Origin: an uncultured Bacillota bacterium
GTDB taxonomy: Bacteria; Bacillota; Clostridia; Christensenellales; UBA1242
NCBI GenBank assembly: GCA_900544595.1
Contig: UQVQ01000003.1
Coordinates: 1 to 64,000, forward strand
DNA length: 64,000 bases
Direction of reading: 5' to 3'
Shown: positions 1 to 7,800 of the stretch, one piece after another
How the letters are laid out: each line of letters starts with the position of its first letter
How positions within the stretch are numbered: position 1 is the stretch's first letter
Translations under genes and position numbers: made by a program
Notes under the pieces: generated by a model
What the model was told of the DNA's origin: nothing
Database searches by the model: none
What the model saw: only the letters and a program-made list of their open reading frames with translations

Positions 1-388
1 TAAAAAAGCCATAACTTACAGTTGTTGAAATATTTGTGCCAACAACCTTTTTGATTTCGTCAAATCTTACCCTTTCCGTTTTATCTGTGATAATCTCGAT
101 TGCATTTCCAACAAGTTTTATTGCTTCAAGCGGATAATTTAATTCTTGCAATATTCTTTTATAATTCTTAAGACTAATAGGAATAAATATTGCAAAGAAG
201 ACTCCTAATGGCAAGAATATTAAGCCTATGTATAAGAAAGCATCAACGCCATCAAGAAAATAAAGCATAAGGCTTCCTAAACTGATAAAAAGTGATAAAA
301 CTGCTCCAACAATCATAGTTACATAACTTGTTTTTTTAGGCTCTTCTTTTACCCTAACCGCAATTACATTGTTTTTTGATTCTGACAT
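1..388 (-). CDS. Membrane protein with C-terminal cytosolic domain (3' end outside window)
   Basis: The frame opens with ATG at 388 and runs off the left edge, leaving about 129 residues. A good Shine-Dalgarno (GAAGGAGGG) precedes it, and an extended -10 (TGATATTCT, 420-425) lies upstream. After a charged start (MSESKNNVIAVRVKEEPKK), two hydrophobic segments at about residues 22-45 and 48-72 form a hairpin. They are followed by a soluble part (YKRILQELNYPLEAIKLVGN) that looks like the start of a PH-like fold seen in small bacterial two-TM proteins. That family link is only a guess. The function is unknown. Confidence 0.75.
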   Translation of the reverse strand, partial: MSESKNNVIAVRVKEEPKKTSYVTMIVGAVLSLFISLGSLMLYFLDGVDAFLYIGLIFLPLGVFFAIFIPISLKNYKRILQELNYPLEAIKLVGNAIEIITDKTERVRFDEIKKVVGTNISTTVSYGFF

Positions 389-623
389 AATGTTCCCTCC
401 TTCAATTATTGTCAAAAATAGAATATCACAAAAAATAACGACTTTTAATATTAAATCTTTATAGTAATTATTAAAATTTTATATAATCTCGACCTATAAC
501 ATTTTTAGGACGTATAAAGAGGGAATTGTGAGCAAAACGCTCGATAATTTATAATTCAAGCGGCTCAGCTACCGCGGATATAATCGTCGATTTTCAAAAT
601 ATGCTGCATTACAACACACGCAG

Positions 624-662
624 AAAAAAAAGAGAGACTGCCAAAGGCACTCTCTTTTTTTT
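624..662 (-). terminator. Rho-independent terminator of tRNA-Arg
   Basis: The GAGAG/CTCTC stem with an inner TGCC-AAA-GGCA has A and T runs on both sides. It therefore could stop transcription in either direction, and it lies just 3' of tRNA-Arg. Confidence 0.8.
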
Positions 663-664
663 CT

Positions 665-741
665 TGGTGCGCCAGAAGGGATTCGAACCCCTGACCTTTG
701 CCTTAGAAGGGCACTGCTCTATCCAACTGAGCTACTAGCGC
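665..741 (-). tRNA. tRNA-Arg (anticodon TCT)
   Basis: A cloverleaf is readable on the minus strand: acceptor GCGCTAG pairs with CTGGCGC, the D-arm is GCTC...GAGC, the anticodon loop is CTTCTAA, and the T-loop is TTCGAAT. The CCA end is encoded (665-667). There is a G-A mismatch at the top of the anticodon stem. It reads AGA codons, which are common in this window. Confidence 0.95.
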
Positions 742-763
742 ATTCGTTTTCAAACGCTTTGTT

Positions 764-792
764 ATGATAGCACACGTTGAATAAAAAGTCAA
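764..792 (-). promoter_or_regulatory. Promoter of tRNA-Arg
   Basis: TTGACT (787-792) and TATCAT (764-769) are separated by 17 nt, with a TGC extension before the -10. The start would fall about 15 nt before the mature tRNA. Confidence 0.85.
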
Positions 793-819
793 TGAAATAC
801 ATGAAAATCTTTAAAAATT

Positions 820-1635
820 TTAGGAGTTTTCCTCAATTGAATTTGTAAGCTCAAAAAGTTTTGAATGTTTCTTCGCTTTTTCAATAATTTTTTCGGTTAT
901 AGCCTGCATATCTTTAACAATAATTTCGCCGTTCAGCCCAATAATTGTTTTATTTGCGCGTTTCCCCAAAATTGATTTCGGGTTTGAAACAAGTTTTTTA
1001 GGAAAGGTTATTTCCGTTTTTTTTGGCTTTGAAATTTCAAAAGTCCCTTCGATTTTTCGTCCTTTTGAAAAACTTGATTCGTTAAAATTGTTGCTTATAA
1101 TTGGAAAACCTGCATCCTCTTCTTTCAAAATTGAAACTTTAATTTCTGGCAAATTTTGAACAACAATCTTTTGATTTTTTGGTTTAAATTTTGTAATGCT
1201 TGCTGTGCTTTCAAGGTCGAAAATTGCGGCATCTTCTCCAACGCTTAAAAGAAGCGAACTTGGGATTGCAACTCCGCTTGATGTTTCAAAAACAAGTGCA
1301 GAAAATTTTTCATCAAAAAAAACATCAACAATTTTCCCAAGACAATCGCCTTTTATTGTTAACGCATCATTTGTAACAATTTTTTCTGGATCGTTAAATC
1401 CCCCTTGCGAGATTTCAAGGTCATTTAGATTTCGAATTGTTATGCTGTCTTCGCCAATTGAATATATTTTGTTTGTTGCAAGGAAAAACTCGTTTTCCGA
1501 CTCGTCGCTAAAAATAAAAAAACCTGAAATTTTCTTTGTTTTTGGGTTAAACAAAAAATTTTTAACTGTTCCCGCAAGTGCCCCTTCAAACAAACTGTAA
1601 ACAGGTTTTGAAATTATTTGTGAAACTTTTTGCAT
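820..1635 (-). CDS. PRC-barrel domain protein
   Basis: This 271-residue soluble protein begins MQKVSQIISKPVYSLFEG. The pattern matches PRC-barrel proteins: 'pV.s...G...G.V.' followed by 'i.GF.i'. A second copy of the fold appears at about residues 85-140 (TIKGDCLGKIVDVFFDE). The C-terminal half is lysine-rich and low in complexity, ending in a short segment with GLNGEIIVKDM. PRC-barrels usually act in RNA processing or as small adaptor domains. The role here is not known. The start is supported by AAGGGAGG 6 nt upstream. It is divergent from the SPFH gene. Confidence 0.7.
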   Translation of the reverse strand: MQKVSQIISKPVYSLFEGALAGTVKNFLFNPKTKKISGFFIFSDESENEFFLATNKIYSIGEDSITIRNLNDLEISQGGFNDPEKIVTNDALTIKGDCLGKIVDVFFDEKFSALVFETSSGVAIPSSLLLSVGEDAAIFDLESTASITKFKPKNQKIVVQNLPEIKVSILKEEDAGFPIISNNFNESSFSKGRKIEGTFEISKPKKTEITFPKKLVSNPKSILGKRANKTIIGLNGEIIVKDMQAITEKIIEKAKKHSKLFELTNSIEENS

Positions 1636-1706
1636 TGTTGCCTCCCTTAAAACACATTTTGCAATTAATTTAATCTATTTTTTCGCACCTGATTTTATGC
1701 TAACAC

Positions 1707-1735
1707 TTGCATTATTCGAGCTTTTATGCTAAGAT
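1707..1735 (+). promoter_or_regulatory. Promoter of the SPFH-domain gene
   Basis: TTGCAT (1707-1712), a 17 nt spacer and TAAGAT (1730-1735) with a TGC extension, 24 nt before the start codon. Confidence 0.75.
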
Positions 1736-1758
1736 ATTTAATAATCAGGGAGGGCAAA

Positions 1759-2745
1759 ATGTGCTTTGGAAGAACCAAATTTGTTAAACCAAATTTAAAC
1801 ATAACATCAAGGGAACTTGTTTTTTTTCAAGAGTTTAAGAGAAACAGAATCTATTTTGGAACGCCAGTTGAAGTTCCAAGAAACTTTGCTTTCGTTATAA
1901 CTAAGGACGAAAAAGTTTTTGATTGCGTTTGTGATAAGTTTATTGTTTCTGTTAAATCTCTTCCAGAAACAACGCAATATTTAAAATTATATAAACTTGA
2001 TAAGAAAGGAAGAATGCCAAAATTCTTTGAGGCAGAAGCATATTTTGTTAACCAAAACACAATAACAAATTTTGCTTTTGAGACACCATCAATTGAACTT
2101 GAAGACCACGAATTTGGAGTTTACTCCGTTAAAGCAAACGGCGAAATTGCTTTTCGAATTGTAAACCCAAAGAAACTTGTTGCGTTCCTGCTTCCAAAAA
2201 TGGGAATTATAAGTTCTGTTCAAACAAGAAAAATTTTGGAGAATCTTGTTAACGAGAGAATTGCAAGAGTTATTGAAAAAGAAAACCCAACTGCAAGAAA
2301 TTTGTTTAATAAAAATCAAATTATTTTGAAATCAATTTTCACGAAACTTGGAAAATGGCTTGACGAAATTGGAATTGAACTTATGAGCATTAACCTTGTT
2401 TCAACAAAATTCCCTCAAAAAATTGCATCGGTGCTTTCATCATCGGAAGTTAAACCATCGGGAGCAGGAATTTTCAGCGGGGTTTCGTTTGAAGAATGGC
2501 AGGCAAACAACCCAACCGCTTCGGCAAAAGAAACAGTTAACAAAAATAAGTTCGTAACAATAACCCCAACAGGAAACAAAAACGGTCCCTTCTTTAAAGA
2601 AAGTATGGCGCCATATTTCTTTGTTGACGATGACGAAGAAGAAAAGCCAACAAAGAAAATCAAACGCTCTCTTTGGCGCGGGGTTGATGATATTGCTCGC
2701 GAAGAAAAATCAAAACAAATTGTTGACCTTAATTCCGAGGACTAA
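1759..2745 (+). CDS. SPFH (band 7)-like domain protein, YdjI-type
   Basis: The product is 328 residues. I chose the ATG at 1759 because AGGGAGGG sits just upstream; the in-frame ATG at 1726 has no ribosome site and lies inside the promoter. Residues about 15-230 resemble the SPFH domain of virion-core-like proteins such as B. subtilis YdjI: a beta-rich start (VEVPRNFAFVITKDEKVFD), then helices with NERIARVIEK and IGIELMSINLVSTKFP. Such proteins scaffold membrane microdomains or stress-response complexes. The usual C-terminal zinc ribbon is absent; the tail is acidic and low in complexity, with a DDDEEE run. A terminator follows. Confidence 0.7.
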   Translation: MCFGRTKFVKPNLNITSRELVFFQEFKRNRIYFGTPVEVPRNFAFVITKDEKVFDCVCDKFIVSVKSLPETTQYLKLYKLDKKGRMPKFFEAEAYFVNQNTITNFAFETPSIELEDHEFGVYSVKANGEIAFRIVNPKKLVAFLLPKMGIISSVQTRKILENLVNERIARVIEKENPTARNLFNKNQIILKSIFTKLGKWLDEIGIELMSINLVSTKFPQKIASVLSSSEVKPSGAGIFSGVSFEEWQANNPTASAKETVNKNKFVTITPTGNKNGPFFKESMAPYFFVDDDEEEKPTKKIKRSLWRGVDDIAREEKSKQIVDLNSED

Positions 2746-2805
2746 AATAAATAAATAAATAAATAAAATTTTATTATTTATTTAAACAAAACAATTATAA
2801 AAATA

Positions 2806-2835
2806 AAAACAGGTTTAAAAATCCTGTTTTTTATT
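2806..2835 (+). terminator. Terminator of the SPFH-domain gene
   Basis: AACAGG/TCCTGTT stem followed by a T run. The rest of 2836-2946 is almost pure A/T with no gene. Confidence 0.75.
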
Positions 2836-2946
2836 TTATTTTTAATTATTTTTATATTTTTAAATAAATTAAATAGTTTTTATAATATTTTTAACTATTT
2901 TTTTATTAAATAAATTATTTTTTTTAATATTTATAATTTTTTTAAA

Positions 2947-3858
2947 TTAGAAAATATTTTCAACAAATTCCTTTGCATTAAATTCTTCCAAATCGTCAAT
3001 GCCTTCGCCAACGCCAACATAAAAAACTGGCAGTTTCAAAGTTTTTGCAATTGAAATTATTATTCCGCCTTTTGCAGTTCCGTCAAGTTTGGTTAAAATT
3101 ATTCCGTCAAGTTTAACAAATTCATTGAAATTTTCAATTTGGCTAACAGCGTTTTGTCCCGTTGTTGCATCAATAACGATTAAATTATATCGGTTTGCTT
3201 CTGGATATTCCTTATCAATTATTCGGTCAATTTTTGCAAGTTCGTTCATAAGGTTTTCTTTCGTGTGCAAACGGCCAGCGGTGTCGACCAAAAGGACATC
3301 TGTTTTCTTTGCTTTCGCGCTTGCAATTCCATCATAAACAACCGCGCCCGCGTCTGCCCCTTCCGCGTGTTTAATAATTCTAACTTTTGCTCTGTTTGCC
3401 CACATTGTTAATTGCTCGGAAGCAGCTGCACGAAACGTGTCGGCAGCAACAAGACAAACCTCTTTTCCCTCTTTTTTAAGATTATGGGCAAGTTTCCCAA
3501 GCGATGTTGTTTTTCCAACTCCGTTAACGCCAATAACCGAAACAATTGCAGGGACTTTAAAAAAACTTCCGTCATATTTTTCAACTTTAACATCATCAAA
3601 AATTGAAATCAGAATTTCTTTAAGCGCTGCGCGAACGTCGTTTGCCGTTCGAATTTTATTTTTCCTTGCATAAACGCGAAGCTCGTCAACAATTTCGATG
3701 CTTGCTTTTGCTCCAACATCGGAAGAAATTAAAACATCTTCAAGTTCTTCATAAAACTCGTCGTTAAGTTCCCCTCCGCTTAAAAGAGCGTCAAATTTTC
3801 TTGAGATTGCCTCTTTCGTTTTTTTGAGTGCGTTTGCAATTTTTTTAAATAAACCCAT
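2947..3858 (-). CDS. ftsY: Signal recognition particle receptor FtsY
   Basis: FtsY is the SRP receptor GTPase. It docks the Ffh-SRP RNA-ribosome complex at the membrane next to SecYEG. At 303 residues it has the core NG domain and no long acidic A domain, which is common in Gram-positives. Visible motifs are the N-domain (residues 1-85), P-loop GVNGVGKTTS (114-123), AADTFRAAASEQL, DTAGR, TKLDGTAKGG and a C-terminal helix after GEGIDDLEEF. The GGAG site lies 8 nt before ATG. It follows pcrA by 16 nt on the same strand. The SRP RNA is encoded 8 kb away and secY at 27 kb. Confidence 0.97.
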   Translation of the reverse strand: MGLFKKIANALKKTKEAISRKFDALLSGGELNDEFYEELEDVLISSDVGAKASIEIVDELRVYARKNKIRTANDVRAALKEILISIFDDVKVEKYDGSFFKVPAIVSVIGVNGVGKTTSLGKLAHNLKKEGKEVCLVAADTFRAAASEQLTMWANRAKVRIIKHAEGADAGAVVYDGIASAKAKKTDVLLVDTAGRLHTKENLMNELAKIDRIIDKEYPEANRYNLIVIDATTGQNAVSQIENFNEFVKLDGIILTKLDGTAKGGIIISIAKTLKLPVFYVGVGEGIDDLEEFNAKEFVENIF

Positions 3859-3874
3859 ATAATTTTCTCCTTAA

Positions 3875-6118
3875 TCAAATTTTTTCAAGCGGCGCAATTT
3901 CTGTTAAAAGCGTTTTAACGCCAAGTTTTCCAAAATCAATGTCGATAAACTGCCCGTCAATTTTTTGAACAATTCCAATTCCAAATTTTGGGTGACTAAC
4001 TTTTTCGCCTTTCGCAAAAATTTTTATTGGCTTTGGATTTGCGCTAACATATTCTTCATATTTAGTTTTTTCTTGTTTTTTAAATGGATTGTAAGAATAT
4101 TCTGATGTTTGCGTTTTAACATCTTCGGTTTCAAAATTATAAACTTTTGGGGCGGAAAATGGCGCAGACTGATACGTCGTTTGCGAAAGTTTTGGCATAA
4201 CAAATTCTTGCGGTTTTGAAAGCCCAAGTTCCTTTAAAAATCGGCTGTCAATTTCATATTCTCTTCGACCATAAAGAAAACGAGTTTTGCAGCGCGTAAG
4301 CATCAAGTTTTCCTTTGCTCGCGTTATTGCAACATACATAAGTCTGCGTTCTTCTTCCATATCGTCTGGGTTGTCGTAGGCTCGAGAAATTGGGAAGATT
4401 TTTTCTTCAAGACCAATTATAAAAACATATCTAAATTCAAGCCCTTTAACCGAATGGATTGTTGCAATTGTAACCGCATTTTGTTCGTCGTCCATAGTGT
4501 CTATGTCGGAAACAAGAGTAACGCTTTCCAAGAAATCGAGAAGCGTTCCGCTTGGATTGTTTTCGCTAAATTGTTTAACCGAAACAAGCAAGTTGTCGAT
4601 GTTAAGTTTACGGTCGAGGTCTTCTTCGCTTCCGCTTGAATACGCGCTCAAAATTTCAAATTTGTTTATAACATTTGAAACAAAATCAAATAAACTTAAT
4701 TCTTCAAAGCTCGAAAGAAGCGAAATGAATGTGTTTTTAAATTTTTCAAATTTTTTAATAAGTGATGGCTGCGCGCCAAACTTTTCAAGATTTAATACCG
4801 CTTCAAACATACTGCAATCATTTTGACTTGCAAGCGTTGAAACAGTGTTGAGAGCGCTGTCGCCAATTCCCCGTTTTGGAAAGTTTGCAATTCTTGAAAA
4901 TGAAACATCGTCGCGTGGGTTTAAGAAAAGTCTTAAATAAGAAATTACATTTTTAATTTCCGCGCGCTCAAAAAATTTGAACCCGCCAAAAATTCTGTGT
5001 GGAATGTTATACGACAAAAATTTTTCTTCAAAAGGATAGGTTAATGCGTTAAGCCTTGTTAAAACTGCAAAGTCGCCAAATTTATATTCTCCGCTTTGAA
5101 CAAGGTCATAAATTTCGCGTGCAACAATTTCTGCTTCTTCTTTTTCGTCGTAAACAAGGCGAACTTCTGGTTCTTTCCCGCCTTCATTTTCCGTCCAAAG
5201 GTTTTTATCAAGCCGTGATTTATTCTTCTTTATAAGCGCATTTGCAAGGTTTAAAATCTTTTTTGTTGAACGATAGTTTCTTTCAAGTTTAAAAACTTTA
5301 ACATTTTCAAAATCTTTTTGAAAATCGAAAATGTTTGAAAAATTTGCTCCGCGCCATGTGTAGATACATTGATCTTCGTCGCCAACAACAAAAATGTTTT
5401 TATATTTCCCCGCAAGAAGTTTAACAAGGTCATATTGAACCTTGTTTGTGTCTTGAAATTCGTCAACAAGAATATACTTGAATCGTTCTTGATACTTTTC
5501 CAAAACTTGCGGAACGGAAGTTAAAAGTTCATATGTTTTATTAAGCAAATCGTTAAAATCAAGCGCATTGGCTTTTTTAAGTTCGTTTTCATAAAGCACG
5601 TAGGCTTTTTTAAATTGACTGAAACATGAAACATAGGAATATAATTTTTCATATTCCAAAAGCGTTATATTATTAGTTTTCAAATTTGATATATGGAAAG
5701 AAATGTTTTTCTTAACTTCGTCTTTTTCAACGCCAATTTCTGAAAAAATCTTTTTCAAAACCCTGTCGGAATCTTGTTCGGAATAAATCGTAAAATTCTT
5801 TGTGTAGGAGCCAAGCGCTTCAATGTCGGTTCTTAAGATTCTTGCGCACATTGAATGGAAAGTTGAAATCCAAACGCTGTTTCCCTCGCCAATAAGTTTT
5901 TCGCAGCGTTCTTTCATTTCCTTTGCAGCTTTATTCGTGAAAGTTATTGCCAAAATGTTGTATGGCAAAACACCTTTTTCCTTAATTAAAAAGGCAATTC
6001 TGTTTGTTAAAAGTTTTGTTTTCCCGCTTCCAGCCCCAGCAGTAACCAAAACAGCACCTTCTGTTTGAAGAAGGGCTGCTTGCTGCTCGCTGTTAAGTTG
6101 ATCTAAAATTTCGCTCAC
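3875..6118 (-). CDS. pcrA: ATP-dependent 3'-5' DNA helicase, PcrA/UvrD family
   Basis: This SF1A helicase acts in nucleotide excision repair, displacement of RNA polymerase and R-loops, and plasmid replication. Motifs in order are Q-motif LNSEQQAAL, Walker A TAGAGSGKT, TFH, DEFQDTN, GDEDQCIYTWRGA, RNYRS, TIHSVKGLEF and YVAITRAKENL. The last 45 residues (from FAKGEKVSHPKFGIG) match the Tudor-like RNA-polymerase-binding domain of PcrA. I prefer GTG at 6118, giving 747 residues. No Shine-Dalgarno exists, and a -10 box ends 6 nt before the GTG. The in-frame ATG at 6136 would lie upstream of that -10. Confidence 0.95.
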   Translation of the reverse strand: MSEILDQLNSEQQAALLQTEGAVLVTAGAGSGKTKLLTNRIAFLIKEKGVLPYNILAITFTNKAAKEMKERCEKLIGEGNSVWISTFHSMCARILRTDIEALGSYTKNFTIYSEQDSDRVLKKIFSEIGVEKDEVKKNISFHISNLKTNNITLLEYEKLYSYVSCFSQFKKAYVLYENELKKANALDFNDLLNKTYELLTSVPQVLEKYQERFKYILVDEFQDTNKVQYDLVKLLAGKYKNIFVVGDEDQCIYTWRGANFSNIFDFQKDFENVKVFKLERNYRSTKKILNLANALIKKNKSRLDKNLWTENEGGKEPEVRLVYDEKEEAEIVAREIYDLVQSGEYKFGDFAVLTRLNALTYPFEEKFLSYNIPHRIFGGFKFFERAEIKNVISYLRLFLNPRDDVSFSRIANFPKRGIGDSALNTVSTLASQNDCSMFEAVLNLEKFGAQPSLIKKFEKFKNTFISLLSSFEELSLFDFVSNVINKFEILSAYSSGSEEDLDRKLNIDNLLVSVKQFSENNPSGTLLDFLESVTLVSDIDTMDDEQNAVTIATIHSVKGLEFRYVFIIGLEEKIFPISRAYDNPDDMEEERRLMYVAITRAKENLMLTRCKTRFLYGRREYEIDSRFLKELGLSKPQEFVMPKLSQTTYQSAPFSAPKVYNFETEDVKTQTSEYSYNPFKKQEKTKYEEYVSANPKPIKIFAKGEKVSHPKFGIGIVQKIDGQFIDIDFGKLGVKTLLTEIAPLEKI

Positions 6119-6124
6119 GTTTTT

Positions 6125-6153
6125 ATGATAGCACATTTAAGCGAAAACAAGAA
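6125..6153 (-). promoter_or_regulatory. Promoter of pcrA, placed for a leaderless transcript
   Basis: Extended -10 TGCTATCAT (TATCAT at 6125-6130) ends 6 nt before the GTG start at 6118. The -35 is poor (TTCTTG with 17 nt spacing). The same TGTGCTATCAT string is used by the tRNA-Arg promoter. Confidence 0.65.
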
Positions 6154-6158
6154 AGAAT

Positions 6159-6521
6159 TTAACACACCTTTGAAAGCTCTTTTTCTTGTTCAAATCGTTG
6201 TTTCATTTTCTTATACTTATCAACCAAGTTAAAAATATATCTTTCTTGCTCGCAAGGCGAAAGAGATGAAAATTTTGTTTTATCAACAAGTCTGCCAATT
6301 GGATTTGCCGTATCCTCATTTTCGCTTAACATCTCTTTAACTTTGCAATATAGTTTTTCGTCGTCCTTCCCGCTTAGAAGAACGAGTTTATAGTCGGCAA
6401 GATAGCCGCCATTTATCACTTTAAGTTCCCCTTTCCCATTTAAATAATTTCGTTTACTCAAACGATTCTTTGCCTGACGTGCAAGTCTTTTAAGTGCATC
6501 ACAATTGTAATTTTTATCCAT
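6159..6521 (-). CDS. Small hypothetical protein, 120 aa
   Basis: I do not recognise this protein. It is soluble and basic at the N-terminus (CDALKRLARQAKNRLSKRNY), with a glycine turn (GKGELKVINGGY). The second half is helical and charged, ending KKMKQRFEQEKELSKVC. It has no membrane segment. The start has an ideal AAGGAGG site. It ends 40 nt before the pcrA start, so the pcrA promoter lies in the gap. The pairing with pcrA may be co-directional chance rather than an operon. Confidence 0.75.
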   Translation of the reverse strand: MDKNYNCDALKRLARQAKNRLSKRNYLNGKGELKVINGGYLADYKLVLLSGKDDEKLYCKVKEMLSENEDTANPIGRLVDKTKFSSLSPCEQERYIFNLVDKYKKMKQRFEQEKELSKVC

Positions 6522-6763
6522 ATTTTCCTCCTTAAATTCATTTGTAGTGCCACGGCAAGTTTAGAATAAATTGAGAAACTTTTTTAAGGAGAAAAAGGGG
6601 TTAAAAGGTCGAAAAATGGGCGGTTTTTCAAAACAATGACGAATTGAAATAAGCATAAATTTTTTACAACAAAAACCAACAAAAAATGGGCTAAATCTTC
6701 CAAAATTTTTCAACAAATTTTTGCAATTTAAAAGAAAAAATTTGAAATAAGTTTTCATTTATT
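6522..6763. other. Intergenic region without a convincing gene
   Basis: An open frame of 65 codons on the minus strand (6561-6758) is phenylalanine/lysine/asparagine-rich, has no ribosome site and looks like A/T chance. I see no RNA structure of note here. Confidence 0.5.
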
Positions 6764-6791
6764 TTGTTAAAAATTTTTATTATGGTAATAT
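6764..6791 (+). promoter_or_regulatory. Promoter of the repeat protein gene
   Basis: TTGTTA (6764-6769), a 16 nt spacer and TAATAT (6786-6791) with a TGG extension, 20 nt upstream of the start. Confidence 0.7.
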
Positions 6792-6811
6792 ATTAAAAAA
6801 AGGAGAAGAAA

Positions 6812-7618
6812 ATGAAACTTTTTGAAAAATTTAAAAAGGAAGAAGAACCAATTTTCCATAAGGGCGAAAACAACCTTGAAATTAAGGAAGGACGTCATTT
6901 TTTTGAAAACTGCGAGGAAATTGTTCTAACAGGAAAAGCAATTGCGCTTGAAACAACAAATTCAACATTTAAAGAAGTTTCCGGCAAAGCAAAAATCTAT
7001 GTTTTTAACAACGGCAAAATTAAAACCCTTTCTGGCAAAGCAGTTGTTGGACTTTTTAAAGAAGGGGAAATAACAAATGTCTTGGGTTCGGCTCAAATAA
7101 CAACAGTTAACAGCGCAGAAATTGACTATTTAAAAAATAAAACAAAAATTGGAACTTTCAACGGAGGTTCAATAAAATTTTTGGACGATAAAGCAAAGGT
7201 TACAACTTTTAATAACGGCAAAATTTTGTATATGAGAAACAACTCAAAAATTGGAACCCTTATTAACGGCGAAATCCTTGCTCTTGAAGACAACGCCCAA
7301 ATAACAACAATTATGAATGGAAAAATTGGACAACTTCTTAACAAATCAATTGTTGGAACAATTAACGCAGGCGAAATTGATAAAATTTGCGACGAAGCAA
7401 AAATCTCCTCCCAAAATGACGGAACAATTGCTCTTCTCATGGGAAACGCAAAAATTGATGCGCAAATTCAAGGAAAAGTTGCCTCCTCTGTTGGCGACAG
7501 CGAAATAACCTACTCGCAAGGAGCAACAAACAACTTTTCAGTAACTCTTCCTCTTAAAGAACAAAGCGTTAAGAAAGAAGAAGAAAAAGCTGAAACAGAG
7601 AAAGTTGAAGAAGAATAA
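6812..7618 (+). CDS. Predicted beta-solenoid protein of 17-residue repeats
   Basis: The protein has 268 residues. From about residue 58 to 245 it consists of some eleven tandem repeats of exactly 17 residues with the pattern [GDN]-x-[AS]-[KQ]-[IV]-x-[TS]-x-x-x-G-[KE]-I-x-x-[LM]-x. Examples are DNAQITTIMNGKIGQLL and DKAKVTTFNNGKILYMR. The alternating aliphatic positions and conserved glycine suggest a right-handed beta-helix of 17 residues per turn, as in bactofilins. No bactofilin signature is certain. There is no signal peptide. The N-terminus is a short amphipathic lysine-rich segment (MKLFEKFKKEEEP), and the tail is a K/E-rich linker. The start has AAAGGAG. The function is unknown; a scaffold or filament role is inference. 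Confidence 0.8.
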   Translation: MKLFEKFKKEEEPIFHKGENNLEIKEGRHFFENCEEIVLTGKAIALETTNSTFKEVSGKAKIYVFNNGKIKTLSGKAVVGLFKEGEITNVLGSAQITTVNSAEIDYLKNKTKIGTFNGGSIKFLDDKAKVTTFNNGKILYMRNNSKIGTLINGEILALEDNAQITTIMNGKIGQLLNKSIVGTINAGEIDKICDEAKISSQNDGTIALLMGNAKIDAQIQGKVASSVGDSEITYSQGATNNFSVTLPLKEQSVKKEEEKAETEKVEEE

Positions 7619-7619
7619 T

Positions 7620-7661
7620 AAAAAAGAACGGCAAGGGATAACACTTTTGAAACTAGCAAAA
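7620..7661. repeat. Left copy of island-flanking blocks (inverted relative to 11322-11382)
   Basis: Three perfect blocks lie here: 11 nt (7620-7630), 12 nt GGATAACACTTT (7636-7647) and 16 nt TTTGAAACTAGCAAAA (7646-7661). All three recur as reverse complements right of the helicase gene, with the second and third blocks in swapped order. Confidence 0.65.
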
Positions 7662-7669
7662 TAAAAAAT

Positions 7670-7707
7670 AGGAGCAAAGCATATTGAATGCGATGTTCCT
7701 TTTTTTG
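7670..7707 (+). terminator. Terminator downstream of the repeat protein gene
   Basis: GGAGCA...TGTTCC stem with an inner GCAT/ATGC pair, followed by seven T. Confidence 0.7.
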
Positions 7708-7800
7708 TTAGATTCAAAAAGTATTACTAATGGCGTGTGTTGAAATCGAAATCATTATATTTCTACAACTCTTATATATAATAAGTCCTTATGGTCGTCG

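Noticed and set aside
6125..6136. ATG 6136 as the pcrA start
   Set aside because: It lies upstream of the best -10 box, has no Shine-Dalgarno and would add residues not found in PcrA proteins. It remains possible if transcription starts further upstream.
6561..6758. 65-codon open frame on the minus strand
   Set aside because: Phe/Lys/Asn-rich chance frame without ribosome site or promoter.
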